Of a DNA stretch of 64,000 nt, positions 23,746 through 33,239 are shown one piece after another. Each line of letters starts with the position of its first letter. The stretch's first letter is position 1. A model generated the notes under the pieces. The model was not told the DNA's origin. It saw only the letters and a list, made by a program, of their open reading frames with translations, and ran no database searches. The position numbers were made by a program, and so were the translations under genes. This DNA is from Reticulitermes speratus. Taxonomy: Eukaryota > Arthropoda > Insecta > Blattodea > Rhinotermitidae. The DNA lies in contig JAJKFL010000008.1 in NCBI GenBank assembly GCA_021186555.1, forward strand, positions 17,539,936-17,603,935, given 5' to 3'.

Positions 23746-25210
23746 GTGCTGCAAAGCAGTTTGAACCCTGAAGCGGCACTCCGTGTCCGTCCCTGTCACC
23801 TTCGCTTAATCTCTCGACACAACCTTGAACGGGAGACGGCCATGATGATGTACAGTAGACACCCGACTCAGGTATGTGCACTGGAAATCAACTATGTGAA
23901 TTTCGAGTGTCTCTCTTGTGGTTCCGAAGCTGCTATTTCGTGACTTTGCTGTCCCACATCATGGCCGACTGAAGCACGCGCACTGGAAATCGGCTACGCT
24001 ATATTTTGAGTGTCACTGCTAATTTCTTAGTCCGTCGCAAGGCCTACAGAGGGCAACGCAGACACAGAGCAATGTAGATATACATCAGTTCCCGAGTGAA
24101 TGCAGCCGAACACTGATTGGGTTCGAGTCCCAGTCGGAATACCACCAGCGTGAGAAAGGGGAACTTTTTTTGCTTTTTTGTGTCCACACCCTGCTTGGAG
24201 AAGGACTTTCTGACCCTCCTTCCTTCTCGTATTTCAGTCATGTCCCTCCGGCCGTGACAGCTGTAGAATTCATTACAAAAACCAGATATTTTGATGTTTT
24301 GTTGGACATTTTTGTTTTGCTTTGACGAATTTATGGGTTTAACCTTTGAACTGAGGCATGTGTGACTTTTATACTTTGTATGGGCGTTTTATTCTCACGG
24401 GAAAGTTAATTAAACTGTAACCAATAAAATTAGGCAAGTTTTTTTTTTTTAATTTGGTCAGCCAACGAAAGAAACCTCTTTCTTTGTCCAACCAATGACA
24501 GGAATCAAAATGTGTCGAAGCCGTCACCTTGAAACGAGATGGATAGAAAGGCAGAGAGGACTCAAAAATTTAAATAAGAGTATATGGAAATGTAAGGAAA
24601 TGATCTAGAAGAAGTTAGGTGAGTAATCTGAGAGTCATCGGGCGATCGGGAATTAGAAACAGTGATCAGACGCTAGGGAATCCTGCAGTCAGGGAGTCTG
24701 GTAACCTGAGACGGTATTCACTAAATCTTGTACTATGAATCACCAATAAACGCAAATTACTACTGTGTGGTGCTAAGTGTAGTGTTATTTCTTACGACGA
24801 CATCGACAACGCTGGCCGAAATACCCCGTTAGCACCTGAGAGAATTTCTCATGCTTCACGTTACAGCTATACCGTGCTTTTGATTTCTCCCGTCCATGTA
24901 CAGAAGTTCAAGTTGGGAAGTCAGAAATCTGTCACTCCATTGTGGGTACAAGGAACATCCACCGCGGTCGGCGACATAGTGGTATTCGATCTCAATATTC
25001 CATTGTTGGAGCGGCATAAGACACGCCTTAAATCGCGCAGCCACTGTGGCTCACTAGTCCATAAATAAATACATGCCTGAACCGAACCAATGACATTAAC
25101 TTGGACAAAAAACAGCATTATACTTACCTTAACAAGTTCAAGTCAATTGATGATGTTTTAGTTTTCATTTTTCTTGCGTTCTTCAAAGGGCTAGGTGACA
25201 GGGAAGCCAT
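13817..25210 (-). CDS. Ssk-like four-transmembrane protein, gene B
   Basis: Four exons on the minus strand: 25210-25128 (start codon 25210-25208), 22201-22045, 15557-15393 and 14044-13817. All are in phase with good GT/AG borders and give 210 residues. The N-terminus is Ser/Lys-rich. Exon 2 is Pro-rich with a C-P-T-P motif. Then come four hydrophobic segments: one just after the exon 2/3 border, one ending in GHRMPE, one with GGILFLVAG, and one ending YIFDVA. Gene A is the closest relative. Snakeskin shares the two introns that bracket segments 1-2. The second intron (15558-22044) has swallowed a whole hAT element and a minisatellite. I infer a membrane protein of the Ssk/MARVEL-like group, perhaps in cell junctions; this is not shown by sequence alone. 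Confidence 0.8.
14110..14265. repeat. foldback repeat
   Basis: The arms 'gtcctgggatgttgcgc' and 'gcgcaacatcccagaag' are inverted, with CCCGAAACGTCGGT near the inner side of the right arm. The repeat lies in the last intron of gene B next to exon 4. Confidence 0.6.
14300..14480 (-). mobile_element. LINE 3' tail fragment
   Basis: Shares 'cctatcctgagccaga' and the following blocks with the LINE tails at 9.5, 10.5 and 48.4 kb. 5'-truncated. Confidence 0.45.
14612..14665. repeat. short perfect hairpin
   Basis: The arms ATGTTTATTGTCCGACAAAT and its inverse flank a loop of about 12 bases. The ATTTGTCNGA core recurs in the larger hairpin at 51971-52100. Confidence 0.7.
14920..15172. mobile_element. 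small hAT-like MITE
   Basis: Begins CAGGGGCGTAGCTGG and ends CGCGCCACTG, giving imperfect terminal inverted repeats of hAT type. No open frame. No clear 8-bp target duplication. Confidence 0.45.
15615..15815 (-). repeat. SINE family S4, minus copy
   Basis: Read on the minus strand it has the 'gtcaagaccac'-type end, 'ccactcacctcattctagt' and the 'tctgggacccatccg' block in family order. Confidence 0.5.
16200..18130 (-). pseudogene. decayed hAT transposase, SCAND3/ZBED5-like
   Basis: The minus strand starts [13 protein letters not shown] at about 18120. It has a BED-like CVIC...H...H zinc-finger region (about 17870-17780), the VGRRIHDMA and [11 protein letters not shown] stretches of SCAND3/ZBED5-type transposases (about 17690-17290), and near 16380-16200 the C-terminal dimerisation stretch including [20 protein letters not shown]. 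Frameshifts and stops break it at about 17740, 17290 and throughout 16450-17290, so it is inactive. Confidence 0.75.
18240..18500. repeat. duplicated subterminal block
   Basis: Two degenerate copies of a roughly 80-bp unit: 'tttcgtacacggttta...cttcggaaggaaaaaggtcgta', then 'tttcgcacacggtcaa...ctcgggagggaaaaaggtcgta'. Inverted cousins lie at about 20570-20660 (GTGAACGAAATCGGACGT), so 18340-20650 may be a nested DNA element inside the hAT. Confidence 0.5.
18611..18970. repeat. 360-bp foldback repeat with hammerhead-like core
   Basis: The arms run from GTCTAATACCAGCCAACA inward and are mirrored to GGTTGGTATTAGAC at 18970. Each inner arm carries GAAGATGGCAACTC...TTTGCTGAAACATATGTA. Confidence 0.75.
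18874..18908 (+). ncRNA. hammerhead-ribozyme-like core in foldback
   Basis: Order: CTGAAGA (18874-18880), a short stem GGCAA/TTGCT, GAAA (18897-18900), then a self-complementary ACATATGT followed by A. This is the CUGANGA - stem II - GAAA - stem III - UH order of a type I hammerhead with a palindromic stem III. Activity is inferred only. Confidence 0.45.
19165..19400 (+). pseudogene. mariner/Tc1-type transposase N-terminal fragment (DUF4817-like)
   Basis: With stops bridged it reads [10 protein letters not shown]..., then [19 protein letters not shown], the helix-turn-helix N-terminal pattern common in insect transposase relics. Broken by stops; nested in the hAT element. Confidence 0.55.
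19480..20160 (+). pseudogene. LINE reverse-transcriptase fragment (jockey-like)
   Basis: Recognisable RT blocks: [17 protein letters not shown], then TEQHGFWKG, then [18 protein letters not shown], then GIRG...[15 protein letters not shown], then a [20 protein letters not shown] block. In-frame stops at 19738 and 19936 and truncation on both sides show it is dead. Inserted in the hAT element. Confidence 0.75.
20298..20506 (-). repeat. tRNA-derived SINE, family S1
   Basis: On the minus strand it has a tRNA-like head with A-box-like GTGACCGCACGGTCTAAGG and a B-box-like GGCTTCGATTCC, then a body containing 'gaagcctcgacaatgagg'. Sister copies at 43677-43928 (-) and about 30480-30622 (+). Confidence 0.65.
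20700..21300. other. hAT interior without a recognised gene
   Basis: A hydrophobic 127-codon open frame lies on the minus strand (20854-21237), but it has no recognisable motif and sits between decayed element parts. Confidence 0.3.
21678..21980. repeat. 34-bp minisatellite, about 9 copies
   Basis: The unit starts AGTTTCACTGGCGGGCTATC and runs 34 bp. Copies are almost identical: a few start TGTTT, one lacks a C. It lies in the gene B intron, 65 bp from exon 2 (22045). Confidence 0.9.
22249..22604. mobile_element. hAT-like MITE
   Basis: Begins CAATGGTCTTCAAACTG and ends CCGGTTTGAATATCATTG, imperfect inverted repeats of hAT type. Inner blocks 'cgcggaaccctgtaa' and 'cgcggaaccgccgaa' are also mirrored. 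No open frame. Confidence 0.55.
22999..23425 (-). mobile_element. TIR repeat family (MITE-like), copy 2, truncated
   Basis: Starts GAGGCGCGTTCGC and matches the inverse of copy 1. It breaks off near 23425 inside the block before the Tgtccg run. Confidence 0.6.
23540..23655. mobile_element. hAT-like end fragment
   Basis: 'agcggttctgaacctttaga' followed by 'cacggaatccctgggggccg' resembles hAT termini of the 'agtggttctcaaccttt' type. Only one end is visible. Confidence 0.35.
23705..23745. repeat. (ATT)n microsatellite
   Basis: About 13 ATT units without interruption. Confidence 0.9.
25128..25210 (-). CDS. gene B exon 1 (start codon exon)
   Basis: Reads [18 protein letters not shown] and ends LNLL plus AG before a consensus GTAAGT donor (25127 downward). 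The two leftover bases pair with the T that opens exon 2 to make a Ser codon. A second in-frame ATG at 25168 is possible, but the upstream one matches the start of gene A. Confidence 0.75.
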
Positions 25211-26600
25211 GATGACGCAACTTACGTGTTTCCTGGCCAGTTACTGGCACTGTTTGGCATTACTCTTCAGCAGTCCTGAAACGAAATACCACAAACTCGG
25301 TTTCCTTCCGCCACTGACGTTAGGATATAGTCTACTGCTAACAGCATCTGATCGACTTGCAACATCGCAGCGCCCTCGGCGAGGAAGCTAGTTACAAATG
25401 GGCAAACGTTCTTACATTTTAGGCGTTCTTTTCTAAGGAAGAAATTACGCCTTAAGTGGTGACGACGTTCATCCGTCTGTTTCTCTGTTCGTCTGTCAGC
25501 TGGTATCAGCAGCTGGACCGTTCGCCGGATTTTCATGAAATTCTGTATGGGAATTCTTTACAAAAAACTGTCCAACAAGCGAGAGTTTCGTTAAAATCGG
25601 CTCAGTGATAGCCGTACTTTACTCAAAGGCGTAAATGAATTTATACGCTTGCTTTCCATATTTCTTGACCGATGTGCGTGAGGTTCGGTGTATGAGATCT
25701 CCACGCAATGACTTGCGAAACGTCAGTAATTATTTACCAATCGACATGGCGTAACATCCCAGAAGACTTGAAAATTCAAATTAATATTGCTTAAGAAAGA
25801 TTGGGTGATTTTTTTAAGGTTACTTATGTTGAAGCTTGATCGAATATTGGCAGATGTGCCTCTTGTCGCGTAAAGACCTTTACATATTTGCACTGTTTCT
25901 GACCTTATAGAACTTTACCGCCTGCAGGCCACAAACTTTTCTGCAAGGTGTGGAATCGGAAATGTTTTAATGTGGTCTTTAGAAGATTATTTTATTGCAA
26001 GGAAACGAAATTTTATCTTTCAAATAAGGATGAAATTCTTTCTTTTATGAAATTGTCTATGCACATTCCAACACCAAAAACTGCAGTCCCCGCTTGTACT
26101 CGGGAGGTCCCTGGTTCAGGATCTCTGTAGAGAGGCCGGTTGTCCTGATTGACGTTCTTGTTTTTCTCGAGTCACACCAGGCGAATACCGAGATTGTAGC
26201 GCGGATTAGACCACGATTGCTTTCTTTCTTAGCCTTTTGAACTTTAAAATTAATCTCCATTATATAAAAAGATTCATTTGTACCTTAAGAGAACAAAATG
26301 GCTTCCTTTAGAAAGCGCAATACGTGAATGCTGTGCAGGAAATTGATGACTTTCTTACAGTAATTATACAGAACACATACGTCGATGTGCAGACCAAATG
26401 CAGAGTTTGTAGTGATAAACCTGGTGGCACATGCAGTAAGAGATCTTTCTGTCTCACCATTGATCAATAATGCTGTAATTCAACGCTGTGTAATCGGAGC
26501 TAGTGGTGCTGTTATGGAACAGAGTGTGAAATAAGACTCAGTTTTGTGGTAGCATGCCAGCATTCAGCGCCATTTGTACGGATGTAACAACACATGCAAT
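25211..26600. other. spacer upstream of gene B, with an old repeat
   Basis: Between 25470 and 25720 lies one to two units of the 'gattttcatgaaattc...ggcgtaaatgaattt' repeat that is tandem at 42360-43030. 'gcgaaacgtcagtaattattt' at about 25716 is a remnant of a foldback repeat. Otherwise nothing recognised. Confidence 0.4.
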
Positions 26601-26612
26601 GTAGGCTACATT

Positions 26613-27121
26613 GAGGCGCATTCGCATAACCATTGTTGCCGAGGAAAAGTAATAACTATTAAATATTCTGAGTGTGTGTCTGTATTATTGCCTTAGTTAT
26701 CCAGCATTCAAAGCACATGCGCCGTATTATGTTGTAATCTGTGACTTGTCTTGCTCTACATATTTTTCCACATTATCACATACACGCACAATTTTCGAAA
26801 AAAAAAAATTATTTAACGTGAAATGTGTGTTGTGATTTTTACGCCAACTTTTGTCTGAAACATTTCTTATTCTAAGATGGATAGAGCGAGATATTGTCAT
26901 AAATGTACATAGGTCTTCATGTAAAGTGCCCGTTATTCTTGTCAGATTTTAATGAAACTTGAATTTTCTCGACAGATTTTCGAAAAATCCTCAAATATCA
27001 AATTTCATGAAAATTCATCCAGCGGGAGCCGAGTTGTTCCATGCGGACAGACAGAGAGACGGACGGACGGGCAGACACGACGACGTTAATGGCCACTTTT
27101 CGCAGTTTCGCGAACGCTCCT
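26613..27121 (-). mobile_element. TIR repeat family (MITE-like), copy 3
   Basis: A full-length minus copy, GAGGCGCATTCGC to GCGAACGCTCCT. Confidence 0.65.
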
Positions 27122-28900
27122 AATTAAAAAGGAATGCGTGTCACTATTCGTACTTGATGGTCTGTATGAGGGCATTTTTTGTACTTTAGCCTGTGCCACG
27201 CGTTATTTGTTGTATTCTTTATCCTAGGCCACAGCTAATTGAACGTGGAAGTTTGAATCACGGAAACATTTTATGTGGAATATTTTGGCATGAAGTTCCG
27301 CTCTAGGTTCGAGTTCTAGGAAGCACTGGAGTTATCCAATGTGAATTGCTTGTATTTTATTGCATCTGTCGATCCAAGTGTCGGTACTTTATTGAGTTCA
27401 GTTAATGTTTCTTAGCTTGAGGCCACCTACCGATTAACTTTGTTACAAGCAGGTACTGGAGCTTATATGAATAATGTAATAATAATGGGTGTATTTCTGT
27501 AACAGATGCGGTTGTAACTAGAAATTATATTATACCGCCACTAAAGTAAGACCGTCCGAATGAAATACATCTGTTCCACTCTACCGGTTGTTTACTGTAT
27601 CATGTTTTCCGTATTTTTTACCGCAAAATTGGGAAGTCTTTGCCCAGAGCAGAGATACAGCAGGGTCACTGAACTGATGGCGGAAGAGCGGGAAGTGATG
27701 TGGGTTGTGCCAATTTTGTGCCACGGTGTCAAGAGCCAGTCCGAAGCGTGTGCCCCACAGAACCTGCCTAAGAATCTGTGTTATCGCCTAAAAAAACAGT
27801 TTTGCTTGTGGTATCGTCCTAATTATACCGAACTTCTTCTCGAATAAGGTGAGTCAGTGTGAGTCGAAGTCTTAAATTTAGGATGACCAATCGCGGCCCT
27901 TCAAAAGGCTCATTTTTAATTTTTTCGACCAAATATAATTGCTCATAAATTGGTTCTTTATAACTTTCATAATGCTGATGAAATCTTACAGTTATGCCAA
28001 CTTTATTTCTAAATTTTTTTCCTTAATTAATATGCATGGCCACTTAACATTTTTTATGCCTAAATATAATCGTAGTGAATTGGCATTCCGACGTTACCAT
28101 TGCTAACGTCGGAATAATTCCAAGGTATGAAAAAAAATTAAACAATAATTTAATTTTGCGAATTTATTAAACTCTTATTTTATATTAAAATACAGTATTT
28201 CACAGATAAGAATATTCAGCTGCATACTGAACAGCTGTACATTAGTACAGGATTGTTCAACTGTTATTTCTTGTTGTGGTATTCTGGGTTGTGACTCCGT
28301 GTATTCTGGTAGGTGGGTTCCAACATACTGTAGGAACATACTCTTCTGCATTATCAGGGTGTGTATCTTCCGAAACATTGGGAACAACCCAAAAACTGCA
28401 TTATTAATCTTTAGTGATGTGTAAACCTCAGATCTTAAGTAATACGTTAGCCTCCTTATTGGAGAGGATTTGTTACATTACCGCTGTGACCGCCAGTACA
28501 GTTGTGGCGGGTGGAATTGTGTTGCAAATACTGAGCACCGAAACCCCACGGAAAGTAGAGGTTGTTTCCAGAAACAGATTAGCCAGTGTCCAGTTCTGCA
28601 ATGAACTGAAATATATTATCGTGATCATTTATCAAACAAAAAATGTACGATCAACCATAATCGATTTTTACTAAAGGTTGGGTTTTATGAACGATACGAG
28701 TTGAATTCCAAAAGTGCAGTTTTAATGTGTATTTCTTGTTACTGAAAGCAGATATATTTTCCACCCATATACCCAACGTGGGAGCATTTTTGGGTCTATT
28801 CCATAATGACGTGATAGTTTCCTGCCCCTCCCCCCCCCCCCCCCAGCTCAATTCTAGATTGATTGGTTGATTTATGGACAGTATGAGTTTTTCATTTTTT
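27122..28900. other. spacer downstream of gene C, no gene recognised
   Basis: A 95-codon plus open frame at 27560-27847 has no recognisable motif. A short inverted repeat 'cattccgacgtta...taacgtcggaat' lies at about 28083-28114. A poly(C) run lies at about 28829-28845. Confidence 0.35.
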
Positions 28901-28944
28901 GGAAGAGTTAGACCGGTTAGAAGATCGGATGAATGGCGATTGCA

Positions 28945-29575
28945 GGAGCACTGTAAGTCTGTGTGGCAGAGTGCAGGAAGTAGTGCAAGCCTGTATAGCG
29001 GAATTCAAGAGTACTTCAAGCCTTTATGGCAGAGTGCAGGAGTAGTGCAAGCCTGTATAGCGGAATTCAAGAGTACTTCAATCCTTTATGGCAGGGGGCA
29101 GGAGTACTGCATGCCTGTATAGCGGAATTCAAGAGTACTTCAAGCCTTTATGGCAGGGGGCAGGAGTACTGCAAGCCTGTATAGCGGAATTCAAGAGTAC
29201 TTCAAGCCTTTATGGAAGAGTGCAGGAGTACTGCAAGCCTGTATAGCGGAATTCAGGAGTACTTCAAGCCTTTATGGCAGAGTGCAGGAGTGCTGCAAGC
29301 CTGTATAGCGGAATTCAGGAGTAGTTCAAGCCTTTATGGCAGAGTGCAGGAGTACTGCAAGCCTGTATAGCGGAATTCAGGAGTACTTCAAGGCTTTATG
29401 GCAGAGTGCAGGAGTACTGCAAGCCTGTGTAGCATAATTCAGGAGTACTTCAAGCCTTTATGACAGAGTGCAGGAGTGTGCAAGCATTTATGGCCGAGTG
29501 CAGGAATGGTATAAGCCTGTGTGTCAGAGAGGAGTACTGTAAGCGTATAAGGCAGAGTGCTGGAGTACCGTAAAC
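28945..29575. repeat. 62-bp dimeric minisatellite, about 10 units
   Basis: Two related half-units of about 31 bp alternate: one with GCAAGCCTGTATAGCGGAAT, one with TTCAAGCCTTTATGGCAGAG. The middle copies are nearly identical; the outer ones are degenerate, with half-units varying in order. It lies just downstream of the stop codon of gene C. Confidence 0.9.
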
Positions 29576-29827
29576 CTACGCGACAAAGCTGAATTTTCTG
29601 GCGGAAAGACTCTTTTAACATCAACAGAAAAATACTTTTAAAATACATCTCGTATTTTTTCTTTCTCATATACGAGTATTTTAGCTGTCCCCAATGTATG
29701 TGAGACATTGTGCTTTGAGGGGAGAAGTCTATTATTTCCACCCTGAAATAATCACTAATCTGTCTGGAAGTGCTGACGAAAGAAGTTTTTGGCAGTCGTT
29801 CCATTACGGAAATTCCATCGTGTCAAG

Positions 29828-32212
29828 TTATGATGATGTTCCAGCGAATGTAACTGTAAGGCCGAAATCGACTAGGTAAACGAAACCGTTGAAGATACTA
29901 ATAATGCCTGAGGCAATCATCATGTCCATATATTGCTTGGAGTGTCCCATGTGTTTCACTACGCTCCATAGGTTTCTCCAGTCGTTGATGGTAATGGATC
30001 CCGCTACCAGGAACAGAACACCGCCTGTCAGCGAAAACAGCATCCACTGCGAAACAGAACAAGCAGTTTTGAGCAGAACTGACAAAGCTCCTTTTCGTGT
30101 TGCGAATATTTATAGGCTAATACTATAAATTTATTACCACTGTTACAGTTGTCTGTATTTTATTGTTATGAACGAGTTATTCCTTACGTACTGTTTGTGA
30201 AGGGCCTGTGCTTTAAAGTTTTCGGCTATAACCTCACAGTTCCACAACGTTGCCATATCGCAATGTTGATTTACAGAAAGTAGGCCTATTTTGTAAGTAA
30301 TATGTGGGTAGCCTGTGTTAAAATACTGTAGACCCTCGAATGAACGGTCTAATAGGGGGAGTGGGTGGTCCGATAATGCCGATTGTCCGGTACTTCCGAA
30401 TTATGTGTATACATATATATACACACATATATATAGCCTATAAAGTCGCCAAAACAGTAATACAGTACTGTATATATAATACTTTGTCAGGTAGGGGTCT
30501 CTGCGACGAGCTGGTCCCTCGTCCAGAGGAATCCTACCGTGTGTGGTGTGTCTAAAAAATGTGATCGTGAAGCCTCGAAAAATGAGGCGGCCTAGGCCCC
30601 CAAGGGGCTGTCGAGCCGTTGTAATATATATATATATATTATAACACTAATGCATACACATAGCACTGTACACAACTGCCCTGTTAGCGCTGTCACTTTG
30701 TCTGGAAGCCATCGTTAACTGGAATTTAATAAATTTCAGATAAATATAATAAATCCACGATCCAGGTTATCAAAAGAGCAACACACTACCACCTTCAACG
30801 TGAGTGTCAGCATAGACTGCGCGCGCGTCCGTGTCCGCCACGTAGCGGCCGCTTCGCCAGTTAACAGTCAAGACCGCTAATTTCACATATTTACATTGCG
30901 GACGAAAATTTGGGAACCAACAAATTTCGTCCGTTATTTCCGACCTTACATAAGTTGTCCGTTAATTCGAGGGACTACAGTATATCGTTATCTCCGTGAC
31001 AGATTTTATTTACCTGACTGCAGTGATTCATTGCTAATCGTCACGAAATCGGAGGCTAAAACTTTGCATGGTCTTGCTATTTTACATTTACATAAATGTT
31101 ACCTTAACAAAAGCTGCGTACCTTTTTAAAATCATTTTAGAGTCCTCAATTAATTGTCTGTTTTACTCCTGAAAGTCGCACGTCCAGTGTCTCGTTACAG
31201 CTGTTTACAGGAAATTTAAAAGTACGGAGTTGGGTTGAGTTTCAGTGGCGTAAAGTTTGGACCAATTTTCGTGCAAATCAGTCGTCAACTGGTTAAAAAG
31301 AATTTAAAGTGGGTTACACACAGACAGCATGATGATGTCATCACGTTGCAGAATAATCCACAGGACAGTACAACGGTGTATTGTCTTGTTGCTTTCTTTC
31401 TCTGGGTAACTGTACTTCTCGGTGTTCAGGGTGAACACAAAGTGACATCAAAAATGTATCTAACGGAAAATAATTTGTGAAATATTGAATTATCCTGGCT
31501 CCAGATCGTAACATCGACCCTTCACGCGGAATGTCGACCACATTCGACGTGCAGTGTGCGGTTGAGAATACCAAAATCGGCTAAACTCGTCGCCAGTAAC
31601 ATGAACAGTAATGGCGGCCACTTATATTCTCGGCGTTTTCAAAGTACCGCCGGCTATATAATTCCGGCGTCAAAGGGTTAGATAAACCCTGTAATCACGG
31701 GTGCCAACCGATGTCTGTGCCAAACTTGACGCCAGCCCCAATGGTTCACCACCCCTATGCCATTCGGACTTAAGTTTTTCGTAGTCCACCTCAGTCTTTC
31801 GAGGTAAATGCCGGAGTAGACCTACGTTAACACTTCTTGCGGCCACCCAATACCCCTTCCAATTCATAGTTCACAAATAATCGTACATTTCGAAAGTTAC
31901 ATAACCTACGTATCGGTAATTAAAATGGCGTCATTGAATGAATCGATAGTCAAAACACATTTTAATAGCTGCTGTACCCACCATGAATTGTGGCATGCGC
32001 TCAGCTCTCGTCTGTCCCATTATTATTATGGTGTTGATCAAAATAAATCCAGCGTATGCGACGTATACCAGGCCGATGTGATGTATGTTCAGCTGCAGTT
32101 TGTGGTTCATGGGGTCGACGATGAGTCCCATGCAGACAATCGATAGACTCAGTTCCACAATCTTCAAGACGAACTGACCTCGACTGACAAGCATGTTTTG
32201 GTCTTCTGACAT
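29828..32212 (-). CDS. Ssk-like four-transmembrane protein, gene C
   Basis: Two coding exons on the minus strand, 32212-31982 and 30046-29828, give 149 residues starting MSEDQNMLVSRGQ. The ATG stands directly after a TTCACTTCAG acceptor, so a non-coding first exon upstream is likely. Four hydrophobic segments. The border QFM|WML is phase 0 and lies at the same place as the last intron of A, B and Snakeskin. RMPQF before it matches RMPE in A and B, and GGVLFLVAG in segment 3 matches GGILFLVAG. Unlike the others it has no intron before segment 1 and no Pro-rich N-terminus. I infer a Ssk/MARVEL-like membrane protein of unknown function. If an upstream coding exon exists, it was not found. Confidence 0.75.
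30400..30436. repeat. (TA/CA) microsatellite
   Basis: An imperfect tatacatatatatacaca run inside the pogo-like element. A second (AT)n tract at about 30626-30641 ends the nested SINE. Confidence 0.6.
30485..30622 (+). repeat. SINE family S1, 5'-truncated copy
   Basis: Matches the 3' part of the family on the plus strand, from 'ctctgcgacgagctgg' through 'gtgatcgtgaagcctcgaaa' to the terminus. The tRNA-like head is missing. Confidence 0.6.
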
Positions 32213-32339
32213 CTGAAGTGAACAGCATGGCAAGTAGTTAGATTGTTAGCGCATGAAGAGGGTCGCAGTAACTCAGTATAATATGACGTTGTGTGCATCT
32301 TAACATTAATATTTAGTTTTTCAACCAACGAATGCACAG

Positions 32340-32525
32340 CCACGTGACAAGACAATAACAACAGTAGGATACGGACTTCCCAAGACAAGATGGAAGGACC
32401 AAGTGCATACTGACATGAAGGAGCTGAAGATCCAGTATACCCCAGATAGGGCAGAATGGAAGAAGCAGCTATATCGGGCCAAGGACCAGTGGAGTCTGTA
32501 GAGCCATCGAAGAAGAAGAAGAAGG
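32340..32525 (+). mobile_element. LINE ORF2 C-terminal fragment with GAA-rich tail
   Basis: Reads TRWKDQVHTDMKELKI, then TPDRAEWKKQLYRAKDQWS and a stop, the ending typical of an endonuclease/reverse-transcriptase ORF, followed by a (GAA)n tail. 5'-truncated. It sits just upstream of the gene C coding exon. Confidence 0.6.
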
Positions 32526-32845
32526 ATACGGACTTCAACATGTATACATGACCAGCTGCCAGCAGTTTTAACAGTTTTAACTTTTGTAATAACAATAGTT
32601 TTAATAATTTTGACGATTCCAACAGATACCCACGACGTAGTGCTCTACAATCACAAATTGTAGTGCTGGACTATGTACTTCGGACACGGACGGATGCTAT
32701 ATACACCGGAACAATTCAAGAAACCACTTGAAAAAATGTTATATACTCTGATTCTCAGTGTGAATATTAGCATTTGAACGGAATAACAGTTAAGTGAAAG
32801 TGCCAAATGGACAGTGAACAGTGAAGTGTACTTAACATGGTGTCC

Positions 32846-32880
32846 CTGATGATGACCGAGTTACGGCCGAAACATATGTA
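32846..32880 (+). ncRNA. hammerhead-ribozyme-like core
   Basis: CTGATGA (32846-32852), an imperfect stem ACCG/CGGC, GAAA (32869-32872), then palindromic ACATATGT and A. Single arm here, not a foldback. Same order as the other cores. Confidence 0.4.
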
Positions 32881-32939
32881 GGGTGTAGTGAACAGAAAAT
32901 TACGAAAATAAAAAGTACATTTGTTGGTTGAAAAACTAA

Positions 32940-33170
32940 AGATTCAGTCAGTATAGTCACGACCAGGACTGGATGATAGGGGTTGGATTCCCTGCAAGTG
33001 CAATGCATTTGTCTTTCGCTGCTGTTGTCGTACTGGGTGCAGGGAGCACTTTCCTCGCGAGTAAAACGGTCGGAGTGTGAAGATAACTCCCTCCCCTCTA
33101 GTTCCGAGATTAAGAATGTGTGGCGCTGTACCTTCACTTCCCCACACGTCTTTATGGCATGTTTAGACAG
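32940..33170 (+). repeat. SINE family S4, copy
   Basis: The head 'gtcagtatagtcacga' and B-box-like 'ggttggattcc' are followed by 'aaaacggtcggagtgtgaag' and 'ctagttccgagattaagaat'. Confidence 0.5.
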
Positions 33171-33239
33171 ATGGACCTAAACTGTACTGCTAGAAAGGCA
33201 TAGATTTTGTACGGGTTTTGTGGAAGGTAATGTACTGTG

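Larger units (their letters stand above)
30326..30980. mobile_element. pogo/Tigger-like element with nested SINE
   Basis: Begins CTGTAGACCCTCGAATGAAC and ends with the inverse form ATTCGAGGGACTACAG, with TA on each side (30324-30325, 30981-30982), as expected for TA-targeting pogo/mariner elements. No transposase frame remains. A SINE fragment sits in the middle. Confidence 0.65.

Noticed and set aside
23624-23881. Open frames with poly-Ile or poly-Leu
   Set aside because: They are translations of the (ATT)n microsatellite.
27560-27847. 95-codon plus open frame with a signal-like start
   Set aside because: No splice signals, no recognised motif and no neighbour supporting it; length is within chance for the many frames scanned.
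28874-29122. 82-codon open frame with repeating peptide
   Set aside because: Arises from the 62-bp minisatellite; the frame closes as units degenerate.
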